NCBI RefSeq assembly: GCF_014205795.1
Contig: NZ_JACHCN010000003.1
Span: forward strand, 221,198-285,197
DNA from: Rhodanobacter sp. MP7CTX1
GTDB taxonomy: Bacteria; Pseudomonadota; Gammaproteobacteria; Xanthomonadales; Rhodanobacteraceae
DNA: 64,000 nucleotides
Reading direction: 5' to 3'
How positions within the stretch are numbered: position 1 is the stretch's first letter; each line of letters begins with the position of its first letter. The notes below the pieces were generated by a model. It ran no database searches. It worked only from the letters and a program-made list of their open reading frames with translations, and had not been told where the DNA came from. The position numbers and the translations under genes are program-made. Of this stretch, positions 39,824 through 49,314 are shown in pieces.

Positions 39824-41650
39824 TCAACCGCGCGAGGAGCGCTTGCGGTCACTCTCGGTCAGGTGACGCTTGCGCAGGCGGATTTCCTTCGGGGTGACTT
39901 CGACCAGCTCGTCGTCCTCGATGAATTCCAGCGCCTGTTCGAGCGAGTACTTGGTGGCTGGCGTCAGCTGGATCGCGTCGTCCTTGCCCGAGGCGCGCAT
40001 GTTGGTCAGCGGCTTGGGCTTGATCGCGTTGACGGTGAGGTCATTGTCCTTGGCGTGAATGCCGACGAGCTGACCCTCGTACACCTGGTCGCCTTCGGCG
40101 GCGAACAGCTTGCCGCGCTCCTGCAACGGTCCGAGCGAGTACGCAGGCGTAGCGCCGGCGGCGTTCGCGATCATCACGCCGTTCTGGCGCTTGGCGATCG
40201 CGCCATCGGCCTTGGGGCCGTAATGATCGAACACGTGGAACAGCAGGCCCGAACCCTGGGTCAGGGTGCGGAACTCAGTCTGGAAGCCGATCAGGCCACG
40301 CGCCGGAATTTCATAGTCCAGACGCACGCGACCGCGGCCGTCGGATTCCATGTTCTTCAGCTGGCCCTTGCGCATGCCCAGGCGCTCCATCACGCCGCCC
40401 TGATGCACTTCCTCGACGTCCACCACCAGCTGCTCGATCGGCTCCATCAGCTTGCCGTCGATTTCCTTGATGATGACTTCCGGGCGCGACACGGCCAGCT
40501 CATAACCTTCGCGGCGCATGTTTTCGATCAGCACCGACAGATGCAGCTCGCCACGGCCGGAGACCAGGAACTTGTCCGGGTCGGAACCTTCTTCAACCTT
40601 CAGCGCCACGTTGTGCAGCGTCTCGCGCTCGAGGCGCTCACGGATCTGGCGGCTGGTGATGAACTTGCCACCGCTGCGGTCCTTGTTGCCGGCGAACGGT
40701 GAATTGTTGACCTGGAACGTCATGCTGATGGTCGGCTCGTCGACGGTCAGCGCTTCGAGCGCTTCCGGCGTGTCGAGCTGGCAAACCGTGTCGGAGATGC
40801 TCAGGCCTTCCACACCGGAGATGGCGACGATATCGCCCGCTTCGGCTTCAGGCACTTCGCGGCGCTCAAGGCCCATGAAGCCCAGCACCTGCAGCACCTT
40901 GCCGGTGCGCTTCTTGCCGTGGCGATCGACCACCGACACCTGCTGATTGGTCTTGACCTTGCCGCGCTGGATGCGGCCAATGCCGATCAGGCCAACATAG
41001 CTGTTGTAGTCGAGCTGGCTGATGCGCATCTGGAACGGGCCGTCCGGGTCCACGTCCGGCGCCTTCACGTGCTGCATGATCGCTTCGTACAGCGGGGTCA
41101 TGTCGCCTTCGCGCGCATTGCTGTCGAGGCTGGCGTAGCCGTGCAGGGCGGACGCGTAGACCACCGGGAAATCGAGCTGCTCGTCGGTCGCGCCAAGGCG
41201 ATCGAACAGGTCGAACGTCTGGTCCAGCACCCAGTCAGGGCGCGCGCCGGGGCGATCGATCTTGTTGATCACGACGATCGGCTTGAAGCCCATGTCGAAT
41301 GCTTTCTGCGTCACGAAGCGCGTCTGCGGCATCGGGCCGTCCATCGCGTCGACCAGGATCAGCACGGAGTCGACCATCGACAACACGCGCTCCACCTCGC
41401 CGCCGAAATCGGCATGGCCCGGGGTGTCGACGATGTTGATGCGGTTGCCGTTCCACTCGATGGCCGTGTTCTTGGCCAGGATGGTGATGCCGCGTTCCTT
41501 TTCCTGGTCATTGGAGTCCATCACGCGCTCGGCCAGCACGGTACGTTCGGAGAACGTGCCGGACTGCTTGAGCAGGCAATCGACGAGAGTGGTCTTGCCG
41601 TGATCGACGTGGGCGACGATGGCGATGTTGCGCAATTTTTCGATAGACAT
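39824..41650 (-). CDS. typA: Ribosome-associated GTPase TypA/BipA
   Basis: A 608-residue translational GTPase that binds the 70S ribosome and helps large-subunit assembly and stress adaptation. The G domain begins at residue 5 with the P-loop AHVDHGKT, then [11 protein letters not shown] and [10 protein letters not shown]; the EF-G-like domains II, III and V and the TypA-specific C-terminal domain follow. The length is standard. It has its own terminator and no close partner genes. Confidence 0.95.
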   Translation of the reverse strand: MSIEKLRNIAIVAHVDHGKTTLVDCLLKQSGTFSERTVLAERVMDSNDQEKERGITILAKNTAIEWNGNRINIVDTPGHADFGGEVERVLSMVDSVLILVDAMDGPMPQTRFVTQKAFDMGFKPIVVINKIDRPGARPDWVLDQTFDLFDRLGATDEQLDFPVVYASALHGYASLDSNAREGDMTPLYEAIMQHVKAPDVDPDGPFQMRISQLDYNSYVGLIGIGRIQRGKVKTNQQVSVVDRHGKKRTGKVLQVLGFMGLERREVPEAEAGDIVAISGVEGLSISDTVCQLDTPEALEALTVDEPTISMTFQVNNSPFAGNKDRSGGKFITSRQIRERLERETLHNVALKVEEGSDPDKFLVSGRGELHLSVLIENMRREGYELAVSRPEVIIKEIDGKLMEPIEQLVVDVEEVHQGGVMERLGMRKGQLKNMESDGRGRVRLDYEIPARGLIGFQTEFRTLTQGSGLLFHVFDHYGPKADGAIAKRQNGVMIANAAGATPAYSLGPLQERGKLFAAEGDQVYEGQLVGIHAKDNDLTVNAIKPKPLTNMRASGKDDAIQLTPATKYSLEQALEFIEDDELVEVTPKEIRLRKRHLTESDRKRSSRG

Positions 41651-41925
41651 GTGATCGACTCGGGCGGCTCGGTGGCCGTCGCGCAGGATTCTTGAAGGGT
41701 GAATCGACCAATTATACGGACTTATGTGACAACTTGCCCGTCATTTCGATTTCCGTTCATGGACCGCCTTGCCGGCAGCCCCTTCCCGCACCACCAGTGC
41801 GCTTTCGCCGAGCCGATGACGCATCGCGGGGAGGCCATCGCAGTTACCCCGTCCAGGGTCCATGTGTGGCGGGCCGGGGCAGGGGTCATCGGGCGGAAGC
41901 TATCGCTGCAACCCACGCGGCGCTT

Positions 41926-43011
41926 TCAAGCCTCCTTTTTCCACGCAATCAAGGTCAGGAATTCCTCCTGCTCAGCGCGCGTGGCTGTGTACTTCAATCT
42001 CATCCGCAGCAACAACGGAAGTTTGGCGGGCTCGCGGCCATTGGGGGATTTACCCAGTTGCATGCGCAGGCTGCTCAGGTACACGAATTTTCTCACGGCG
42101 GTCCGACGCTTGATCTTGGGATTTTCAAATCCCCCGGCTTTAAGCAGCCCGACCAGGCCCTGAAGGCTGAAAAGTACGAGGTGCCGCGGCGTTTCCAGGC
42201 CGCGCCAGTTCTTTCCCCAGAACTGCGCTCCCCTGCTTTCGATATTTGGCGTGTCGACATAGATGACGCCGCCCGCTTTCAACAGGCGATGGATCGCCTG
42301 AACCACAAGTCTGGGGTCATGCACATGCTCCAGAACGTGGCTTAGCGTGATCGCGTCGTAGCAGCCCGATCGACCTGTCAGCGATTCGACCGAGCCCACA
42401 CTGACATTGAGGCCGCGTTGCGTCGCGACAGCGACGGCCTTGGGGTCGGGGTCGATACCCACGACATCCCAGCCCGCTTCGCGCGCGCTCACCAGGAAGT
42501 CGCCGTTGCCACAGCCGATGTCCAGCAGTGTTTGACCCGCGCGGGGTTTTGGCAGATAGCGGAACTCGACATCCAGCCGTTGCCGTTGTCTCGGCAAGAG
42601 CCTTGCTAGCCAGCTACCCGAGGGGCTTGCCGGTTCGCGCCGGGTGCCATAGCGCTGATTCACATATCCGTTAGACAACCTGAGCTTCAGTCGATGCAGC
42701 GGGCCGGAGTTGCCCGAACCCGTCCGTGTTTCACCGGCCGCATGGGTGTAATAAGTGCCATAGGCTTTACCGATGCTCGCTTGATCCGGCCTGGGATCGA
42801 GGTAGGCGTTTTTGCATTGCGTGCAGCGATAGAGAGTCCAGTGACCGGGTGCGACGAAGAACACGTTGTCCACCAGATTTTCGTGCAGCATCTGGCGCGC
42901 AGCACCGCCGCAGACGGGACACACGGGTACGTGCTCCAGTTCATCTGCGGGCCACGATATGTGCCACGGGAGGTTGCTCTCTGACACGGCGTTGTTGTTG
43001 GCTTCCGACAT
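41926..43011 (-). CDS. SAM-dependent methyltransferase with a zinc-ribbon N-terminus
   Basis: A 361-residue protein. Residues 30-70 carry two CxxC pairs (CPVCGG and CTQC) that can form a zinc ribbon; a class I methyltransferase follows, with the SAM motif LLDIGCGNGDFL (about 163-174) and SHVLEHVHDP. This layout is common in methyltransferases of surface polysaccharide or lipid modification. GC content is slightly below that of the neighbours. No glycan genes are adjacent, so the substrate is open. Confidence 0.8.
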   Translation of the reverse strand: MSEANNNAVSESNLPWHISWPADELEHVPVCPVCGGAARQMLHENLVDNVFFVAPGHWTLYRCTQCKNAYLDPRPDQASIGKAYGTYYTHAAGETRTGSGNSGPLHRLKLRLSNGYVNQRYGTRREPASPSGSWLARLLPRQRQRLDVEFRYLPKPRAGQTLLDIGCGNGDFLVSAREAGWDVVGIDPDPKAVAVATQRGLNVSVGSVESLTGRSGCYDAITLSHVLEHVHDPRLVVQAIHRLLKAGGVIYVDTPNIESRGAQFWGKNWRGLETPRHLVLFSLQGLVGLLKAGGFENPKIKRRTAVRKFVYLSSLRMQLGKSPNGREPAKLPLLLRMRLKYTATRAEQEEFLTLIAWKKEA

Positions 43012-43221
43012 GCTTGCTTCTGCGGTTCCGGTTCATGGGGTTCAGCAGGACAGTAGCGAGCCAGGACGCGGCCGTCGAGGTAGGGGCGTCTGGCGGGTGT
43101 TCGCAAGATGCCTTGTCGGCCCCTTTATTGGTGTCGATGGCATCAAACTAGCCACGGTCGGTTGAGTCTGCCGGCATTGATCATGGCCTATGCCGGCCGT
43201 CTCTTATTCAAGGACCACGCG

Positions 43222-44970
43222 ATGAGTGATGTCGATTACAGCGAAGTGCGTATCACCGAGCATCGTGGCCGCGATGACCTGTTGAGCGCAGGTCTGTGGC
43301 TGCAGGGACTGGCCGGGGCACCGTCGTCATTTGCCGACCCGCTGCAACCGACCGCAGACGAACTACGTCGACGCGCGATCCAGACCAGCTGGAAAGGCAT
43401 CGCCGATCTGGGGCCGCTGGGTGGTTACGGCACTGTCTATGGTGGCGTACCCGACGTGCCGGGTCGCGAATATCAGGCGTTCGCACGCATTCCGGGTGCA
43501 CGCTCGCCGCATCGCGTGCTGCTGCAGGTACCCGATCATTTCGACCAGACCCGCCGCTGCCTGGTGGTGACTGCCTCGTCCGGTTCGCGCGGCGTCTACG
43601 GTGCGATCGCGCTGGCCGGTGCCTGGGGTCTGCCGCGTGGTTGCGCGGTGGCGTATACCGACAAGGGCACCGGCGCCGGTTACTTCGACTACGCCGACGA
43701 CAGCGGCGTGGCGCTGGACGGCCGTCGTGCCAGGCGTGGTACCGCAGAGCTTGAGTTCGCGCCAGCGTCAGCACCGGCCAGCGCCGGTATCGCGGTCAAG
43801 CAGATGAACTCAGGAGACAACCCGGAGGCTGACTGGGGTCGGCATGTGATCCAGGCGGCCCGGTTTGGTCTGGCCATGCTTGATCGCGCGTTTCCGGCCG
43901 AAGCTCCGTTCACGTCGCAGAACACGAAGATCATCGCCACTGGCCTATCCAATGGCGGTGGCGCGGTGCTGCGGGCGGCCGGACTCGATGATGATCACCT
44001 GTTCGCCGGCGTGGTTGCGCTGGAGCCGAACGTGCACGTGCCAGAACAAGGCCGCACGTTGTTCGACTACGCCACCGAGGCGGCGATCTGGTTGCCATGC
44101 GCACTGAGCGACGAGCGCTTCGCCAACACGCCATTCGCGCGCGGACCGAACGGCCTGCCACCGCCGGCATGGCCTCTGCGCTGCGCCAGTCTTCGTGCCC
44201 AAGGCAAGCTGTCGGGCAATAGCGTGGCCGAACAGGCCGGACAGGCCTGGCAGTATCTGCACACGCGGGGCTGGACCGACGAGGCGATGAGCACGGCAGC
44301 CAGCACCACAGCATTCGACCTGTGGCGGGTGCTTGCCGCAGGTTACGCTTCGTCCTATCTGCGTCGCAGTGCGACAGATATGCCAGGCGGCTTTCACTAC
44401 GCGGCGCTTGGCGCCGATGGTCAGCCGGGCGTGGCCGACCCCGCTGCCAAGGCGGCCTGGTGGGCCGATGGCGCGGGCATTCCGCCGGGCAATGGCGTTG
44501 GGCTGTTCGGCGGTATCAACGTTTCGAAGGATCCCACCCTGATCGGCAGCGAATGTCTGCGCGCGCTGTGGACGGGTGATGATCATGAATCACAGGCCTT
44601 GCACGCCTCCATTGACGCTACGGTGGCCCGGCTGCCGCGCCGCGACCTGCCGGTTTGGGTGGTGCACGGGGCCAGCGATGGGCTGCTGCCGACGGCGTTC
44701 AGTTCCGAGCCCTATGTGGCATGGCTATGCGCCGAGGGGCGGCGCCCGATCTATTGGAAGGTGCCGTACGCGCAGCATTTCGACGCGTTCCTGTCGCTGC
44801 CCGGTTTTGGCGAACGCTACGTACCGTTGCTGCCGTATGGCTATGCAGCGCTGGATCGGCTGTGGTCACATCTATATGAAGGGGCCGCGTGGCCAGCTGA
44901 GGTACCGACGCCGACAGCACAGCCACGCGGTGCTGGCGCCCTCGATCTCGGCAAGCTGGGCTTGCCATAG
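43222..44970 (+). CDS. D-(-)-3-hydroxybutyrate oligomer hydrolase
   Basis: A 582-residue alpha/beta hydrolase of the 3-hydroxybutyrate oligomer hydrolase family, which cleaves short oligomers from PHB breakdown to 3-hydroxybutyrate. The nucleophile is in GLSNGGGAVL (about 238), and VHGASDGLLP and AQHFDAF near the C-terminus supply the Asp and His. I chose ATG 43222, behind AAGGA; the longer frame adds 38 residues with no clear signal peptide, so the enzyme is probably cytoplasmic, though some family members are exported. No phaC or phaZ depolymerase lies near. Confidence 0.85.
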   Translation: MSDVDYSEVRITEHRGRDDLLSAGLWLQGLAGAPSSFADPLQPTADELRRRAIQTSWKGIADLGPLGGYGTVYGGVPDVPGREYQAFARIPGARSPHRVLLQVPDHFDQTRRCLVVTASSGSRGVYGAIALAGAWGLPRGCAVAYTDKGTGAGYFDYADDSGVALDGRRARRGTAELEFAPASAPASAGIAVKQMNSGDNPEADWGRHVIQAARFGLAMLDRAFPAEAPFTSQNTKIIATGLSNGGGAVLRAAGLDDDHLFAGVVALEPNVHVPEQGRTLFDYATEAAIWLPCALSDERFANTPFARGPNGLPPPAWPLRCASLRAQGKLSGNSVAEQAGQAWQYLHTRGWTDEAMSTAASTTAFDLWRVLAAGYASSYLRRSATDMPGGFHYAALGADGQPGVADPAAKAAWWADGAGIPPGNGVGLFGGINVSKDPTLIGSECLRALWTGDDHESQALHASIDATVARLPRRDLPVWVVHGASDGLLPTAFSSEPYVAWLCAEGRRPIYWKVPYAQHFDAFLSLPGFGERYVPLLPYGYAALDRLWSHLYEGAAWPAEVPTPTAQPRGAGALDLGKLGLP

Positions 44971-44992
44971 CGTGCCGCGGGGGCCTGTGGGG

Positions 44993-45049
44993 GCGACTTC
45001 AGTCGCGATGCTCTTGCTCGGATGTCAAAAGCATCGCGACTGAAGTCGC
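44993..45049. repeat. Palindromic repeat element between hydrolase and cyclophilin genes
   Basis: A perfect 20-bp stem (44993-45012 with 45030-45049, arm containing GACTTCAGTCGCGATGC) around a 17-base loop. Elements of this form are common in pseudomonads and xanthomonads and may also end the hydrolase transcript. Confidence 0.8.
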
Positions 45050-45157
45050 TGCCACAATTTCCCGAGCGGTCTGTCTCGCCTGCAGTCGCTGGGTTATTCT
45101 TGGTGGCCCCATGCCCGTGCCATCGCGCGGTGCAGATTTTGAACCCAAGGATTCCCC

Positions 45158-45667
45158 ATGACCATCAATGTCACCTTCACCACCAACCGCGGCCCGATCC
45201 ATCTGCGTCTGCATGAAGACAAGGCGCCGGTCACGGTCGCAAACTTCGTCAATCTGGCCAAGCGCGGCTATTACGACGGGCTGTCGTTTCATCGCGTGAT
45301 TGCGGATTTCATGGTGCAGGGCGGTTGCCCCGAAGGCAGCGGTCGCGGCGGCCCGGGTTACAAGTTCGAGGACGAATTCAATCCGTCGCTGCGCCACGAC
45401 AAGCCGGGCGTGTTGTCGATGGCCAACGCCGGTCCGCGTACCAACGGCAGCCAGTTCTTCATCACGCATGGCCCCACGCCGTGGCTGGATGGCAAGCACA
45501 GCGTGTTCGGTGAAGTGGTCGACGCGGCCGACATGAACGTGGTCAACACGATCGAGCAGGGTGACGTGATCGAGAAAGTCACCGTGGAAGGCGATGTGGA
45601 CGCGCTACTGGCTGCGCAGTCCGATCGTGTGAAGGAATGGAACGCGGTGCTCGATCAGCGCGGCTGA
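45158..45667 (+). CDS. ppiB: Cyclophilin-type peptidyl-prolyl isomerase
   Basis: A 169-residue cytoplasmic cyclophilin. The catalytic Arg and Phe are in [13 protein letters not shown], followed by [26 protein letters not shown] and [11 protein letters not shown], all family landmarks. No signal peptide, which separates it from the periplasmic PpiA. It stands alone with a good terminator downstream. Confidence 0.93.
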   Translation: MTINVTFTTNRGPIHLRLHEDKAPVTVANFVNLAKRGYYDGLSFHRVIADFMVQGGCPEGSGRGGPGYKFEDEFNPSLRHDKPGVLSMANAGPRTNGSQFFITHGPTPWLDGKHSVFGEVVDAADMNVVNTIEQGDVIEKVTVEGDVDALLAAQSDRVKEWNAVLDQRG

Positions 45668-45697
45668 TCTTTCCGCGGGTCGCGTTGCCGGTTAAAG

Positions 45698-45725
45698 GCC
45701 GCCGTTGTCACAACGGCGGCTTTTT
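45698..45725 (+). terminator. Terminator of ppiB
   Basis: A perfect 10-bp stem GCCGCCGTTG/CAACGGCGGC with a 3-base loop, followed by TTTTT. Confidence 0.85.
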
Positions 45726-45815
45726 CTTGTTCACAAATTTGTCACCACGACCCGGTAGCTGCCGCCCTAGAATCGTAAGGTTCCACTGACCTTCCACTCT
45801 ACAAGGAGTATGGCG

Positions 45816-46244
45816 ATGTCATTTCTCGATAATCTGCTTGGCGACAGTCAGGGTAATGCGGTCAGTGGCAGCTCGCTGATTTCAGTGGCAGGCCAGTTGA
45901 TTGAGCGTGCCGGTGGCGTGCAGGGCTTGACCAGCATGCTGCAACAGCATGGTCTGGGTGACGCGGTGCAGTCGTGGGTCGGCACCGGTGCGAATCAGGC
46001 GGTATCCAGCAATCAGCTCGGCCAGGCGTTGCAGAATGGCGGGTTGGGCTCGGTGGTGCAGGAAGCCGCCGGCAAGCTCGGCGTGGATCCGAACCAGTTG
46101 CTCGCGCAGCTCTCGCAGGTGCTGCCGCACGCGGTCGATCACCTGACGCCGGATGGGCAGGTGCCGGCGCAGGGGCAGGCCGGTGGTTTTGATCTGGGTT
46201 CGCTGGCTGGGCTGGCCGGCAAGTTGTTCGGCAACGCAGCCTGA
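45816..46244 (+). CDS. YidB-like DUF937 protein
   Basis: A 142-residue protein rich in Gly, Gln, Leu and Ala of the YidB/DUF937 family. Repeated helices begin with FLDNLLGD and end LAGLAGKLFG. Two ATGs compete: AAGGAG at 45803-45808 lies seven bases before the ATG at 45816 but only one before the ATG at 45810, so the second is the start. The function of the family is not known; it often occurs near stress genes. Confidence 0.8.
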   Translation: MSFLDNLLGDSQGNAVSGSSLISVAGQLIERAGGVQGLTSMLQQHGLGDAVQSWVGTGANQAVSSNQLGQALQNGGLGSVVQEAAGKLGVDPNQLLAQLSQVLPHAVDHLTPDGQVPAQGQAGGFDLGSLAGLAGKLFGNAA

Positions 46245-46268
46245 ACTGCTGCTCGGCGAGTTGAGAGC

Positions 46269-46295
46269 GTCGATGGAGCGCAAGGCTCCACCGAC
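46269..46295. terminator. Hairpin between yidB-like and glsB-like genes
   Basis: An 11-bp stem with one mismatch (46269-46279 with 46285-46295), between two converging genes. Confidence 0.5.
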
Positions 46296-46305
46296 GAGGC
46301 AATCA

Positions 46306-46560
46306 CTAAGAATTTTTTGGCTTGAACAGCAGGTGGCAGATCGCCAGCAGCACGATCGCGCCGCCGATCGAGGCCAGGAAGTGAATGAATCCGGTGGCGG
46401 GCCACAGACCCAGCTGCTCCCCCACGTAGGTGGCCAGCATCGAGCCGAGGATGCCGATGATGATCGTGACGATGCAACCCATGGGATCGCTGCCGCCACG
46501 GATCAGCTTGGCAATGATGCCGACGATCAGACCGATGATGATTACCCATAGCCAATGCAT
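46306..46560 (-). CDS. GlsB/YeaQ/YmgE-family stress membrane protein
   Basis: An 84-residue inner-membrane protein with three hydrophobic helices (WVIIIGLIVGIIAKLI, then IVTIIIGILGSMLATYVG, then GGAIVLLAICHLLF). The pattern and GGSDPMGC linker are those of the transglycosylase-associated protein family, induced by envelope or acid stress. No partner is visible. Confidence 0.88.
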   Translation of the reverse strand: MHWLWVIIIGLIVGIIAKLIRGGSDPMGCIVTIIIGILGSMLATYVGEQLGLWPATGFIHFLASIGGAIVLLAICHLLFKPKNS

Positions 46561-46836
46561 ATACGGTGTCCTTCTGTAGATGTGATGGTGAGTGAGTTCC
46601 CCTGGACATGATGGGCCGGTATCCCTGCGGGCCCGCGCCCTCGCCGCAACAAGTGTGAGTCGCGGCTGGCGCCCGCATCATGCAACCAGCGCAGTCGGAA
46701 TGCACCATGACGCCCATCCCGGTCGAGTGACGATGCCAGGCGCCTTCGCAAACTTTTGCGGTTGGATCGAGACATCCGATAACCGCATGCTAAAATTCGC
46801 GGGTTTGCTGCCTTTATCCCCACTGCAGAGAGAACC

Positions 46837-48036
46837 ATGCCCCAGCTTGCCCAGCGTGTCGGCCGCGCCAAACCCAGCGCGATCATGGTGATTGCGGAAA
46901 AGGCCAAGCAACTCAAGGCCAGTGGCCGCGACATCATCAGCTTCTCGATCGGTGTTCCGAATTTCCTGCCTGGCGAGCACGTATACGCCGCGGCGCGCGA
47001 GGCATTGCTGCACGACTCCGGCCAGTACGGCAGCAACCGCGGTGCCGAACCGTTGCTGGATGCGTTCCTCAAGCACATCGAAGCGCTGGGCTTCACTGGC
47101 TATGGCCGCAAGAATCTCTCCATCGGTATCGGTGCCAAGCAGGTGCTGTACAACCTGGCCGAAGCCCTGTTGAACGAAGGCGACGAGATCTGCTTCGCGG
47201 CGCCGTACTGGACCACCTACCGCGACATTGCCGACATCGTGGGCGCGAAGGCGAACGTGATGCCCTGCGGTTCCGACCAGAACTACAAGCTCACCCCGGC
47301 TCAGCTCGATGCGGCGCTGGCGCGCAAGCCCAAGGTGTTCCTGTTCAATAATCCGTCCAACCCGACCGGCATGGTTTATACGGGCGATGAAATCGCCGCG
47401 CTGGCCGACGTGCTCCTGAAGCATCCGGACACCTGGATCGTCACCGACGACATCTACAACTCGATGGTGTTTGACGGTATCGGTTACCACAACTTCGCGA
47501 TCGCCCGGCCCGAACTGCGCGAGCGGCTGATCTTCGTCGATTCGGTGTCCAAGACGTATGGCATGCCGGGCTGGCGTGTCGGTCTGATTGCCGGCCCCGA
47601 GTCGGTGGCCACGGCGGTTACCACGCTCAACTCCAATCACATCACCAGCGTGCCTGAGGTGATTACGGCCGCGGCGGTGGCCGCGTTCGCCGGCCCGCAG
47701 GATATCCCGCAAGCGAAATGCAGGGAGTTCGCCGGCAAGCGCGATCTCGTCGTGGCAGCATTGGCTGCGATCCCCGGTGTGATCTGCCCGCGACCACAAG
47801 GCGCGTTCTATGCGTTCCCGGATATCTCGGTGGCGTTCGGCAAAAGCCATGGCGGCGTGAAGATCAACAACGATGTCGATTTCTGCGCGGCGTTGCTGGA
47901 AGCCAAGGGTGTCGCCTGCGTGCCGGGTTCGGCATTCGGCGAGCCGCGAGCCATGCGCATTTCCTATACCTGTCCGACCGCGCAGCTGGCGCCGGGACTT
48001 GCACGCATCACCGAGTTTTTTGCCGAGCTGAGCTGA
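46837..48036 (+). CDS. Class I PLP aminotransferase, AspC/AlaA-like
   Basis: A 399-residue fold-type I aminotransferase of the aspartate aminotransferase I-beta/gamma type. FNNPSNPTGMVYT carries the substrate-site Asn and DSVSKTYGMPGWRVG the PLP-binding Lys; the Arg that binds the carboxylate is in MRISYT. Closest in appearance to prokaryotic AspC of the AT-Ia group; alanine or tyrosine transaminase activity is possible. TAAAAT, a possible -10 box, lies about 45 bases upstream. It lies 66 bp before mdh, so oxaloacetate from either gene would link malate to aspartate. Confidence 0.82.
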   Translation: MPQLAQRVGRAKPSAIMVIAEKAKQLKASGRDIISFSIGVPNFLPGEHVYAAAREALLHDSGQYGSNRGAEPLLDAFLKHIEALGFTGYGRKNLSIGIGAKQVLYNLAEALLNEGDEICFAAPYWTTYRDIADIVGAKANVMPCGSDQNYKLTPAQLDAALARKPKVFLFNNPSNPTGMVYTGDEIAALADVLLKHPDTWIVTDDIYNSMVFDGIGYHNFAIARPELRERLIFVDSVSKTYGMPGWRVGLIAGPESVATAVTTLNSNHITSVPEVITAAAVAAFAGPQDIPQAKCREFAGKRDLVVAALAAIPGVICPRPQGAFYAFPDISVAFGKSHGGVKINNDVDFCAALLEAKGVACVPGSAFGEPRAMRISYTCPTAQLAPGLARITEFFAELS

Positions 48037-48102
48037 TCGATTCGTTTAGGTTCGCACCGTGAGGGTGCGGACCATGCCTTATTCCCCGAAGGAGTTGCCA
48101 AG

Positions 48103-49089
48103 ATGAAAGCCCCCGTTCGAGTTGCCGTTACCGGTGCCGCTGGTCAGATCGGTTATGCACTGCTGTTCCGCATTGCCGCGGGTGACATGCTGGGTCCTGA
48201 CCAGCCGGTGATCCTGCATCTGCTGGAGATCACCCCGGCGCTGCCGTCGCTGCAGGGCGTGGTGATGGAACTGAACGACTGCGCGTTCCCGACGCTGGCC
48301 GGCGTGGTCGCCACCGATGACCTCAATGTCGCCTTCAAGGATGTCGATTACGCACTGCTGGTCGGCGCGCGTCCGCGCGGCCCGGGCATGGAGCGCAAGG
48401 ATCTGCTGGAAGCGAACGGCGCGATCTTCGGCCCGCAGGGCAAGGCGCTGAACGCGCACGCGAAGCGCGACGTGAAGGTGCTGGTGGTCGGCAATCCGGC
48501 CAACACCAACGCACTGATCGCACAGCAGAACGCGCAGGATCTTGATCCGAAGTGCTTCACCGCGATGGTGCGCCTGGACCACAACCGCGCCTTGAGCCAG
48601 CTGGCTGAAAAAACCGGATCGCATACCACCGACATCAAGAAGATGACGATCTGGGGCAATCACAGCTCGACCCAGTATCCGGACATCCACCACGCCACCG
48701 TCAACGGCAAGGCAGCGATCTCGCTGATCGACCAGAGCTGGTACGAGAGCGACTTCATCCCGACCGTGCAGCAGCGTGGCGCGGCGATCATCAAGGCGCG
48801 CGGTGCTTCTTCGGCAGCTTCCGCAGCGTCGGCCGCCATCGACCACATGCACTTCTGGGCGTACGGCACCGCCGAGGGCGACTGGGTCTCGATGGGCATT
48901 CCGTCGGATGGCTCGTACGGCATCGCTCCTGGCGTGATCTACGGCTACCCGGTGACGGTGAAGAACGGCAAATACGAGATCGTGCAGGGCCTGGCGGTCA
49001 ACGATTTCTCGCGCGCCCGCATGGACGCCACCGACAAGGAACTGCGTGAAGAGCGCTCTGGCGTCGAACATCTGTTCGCGCAGAAATAA
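48103..49089 (+). CDS. mdh: Malate dehydrogenase
   Basis: A 328-residue NAD-dependent enzyme of the dimeric, cytosolic-like type that oxidises malate to oxaloacetate. The nucleotide motif TGAAGQIG starts at residue 10, the catalytic His is in [11 protein letters not shown] (about residue 190), and the substrate Arg residues lie in [14 protein letters not shown] and MVRLDHNRA. Length and motifs are standard. A small hairpin (48052-48068) precedes it. It lies just upstream of the propionate genes but has its own intergenic space. Confidence 0.94.
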   Translation: MKAPVRVAVTGAAGQIGYALLFRIAAGDMLGPDQPVILHLLEITPALPSLQGVVMELNDCAFPTLAGVVATDDLNVAFKDVDYALLVGARPRGPGMERKDLLEANGAIFGPQGKALNAHAKRDVKVLVVGNPANTNALIAQQNAQDLDPKCFTAMVRLDHNRALSQLAEKTGSHTTDIKKMTIWGNHSSTQYPDIHHATVNGKAAISLIDQSWYESDFIPTVQQRGAAIIKARGASSAASAASAAIDHMHFWAYGTAEGDWVSMGIPSDGSYGIAPGVIYGYPVTVKNGKYEIVQGLAVNDFSRARMDATDKELREERSGVEHLFAQK

Positions 49090-49094
49090 GATGT

Positions 49095-49199
49095 GCTCCC
49101 TCCCCTGCGTGCAGGGGAGGGTTGGGGAGGGGTGCTTTTGATCGTATCGCAAGCTCGGACAACCCCCTCCCAACCTCCCCTGCATGCAGGGGGAGGGGC
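49095..49199. repeat. Dispersed C/G-rich dyad repeat, copy 3
   Basis: About 105 bp with hairpins at both ends (CTCCCTCCCCTGCGTGC-type left and CTCCCCTGCATGCAGGGGG-type right) and a GTGCTTTTGAT centre shared with the 39666 copy. Confidence 0.8.
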
Positions 49200-49314
49200 T
49201 ATCCGACGGGCTGGCTGATGCCGGCCCGTTTTCATTGGTGCGCGCTGAATTCGACTGCCTTGCTGCACTGCATCTGGTCTAGGCTTGAAGCTCTCACGAC
49301 GAGCGGACGCGGCC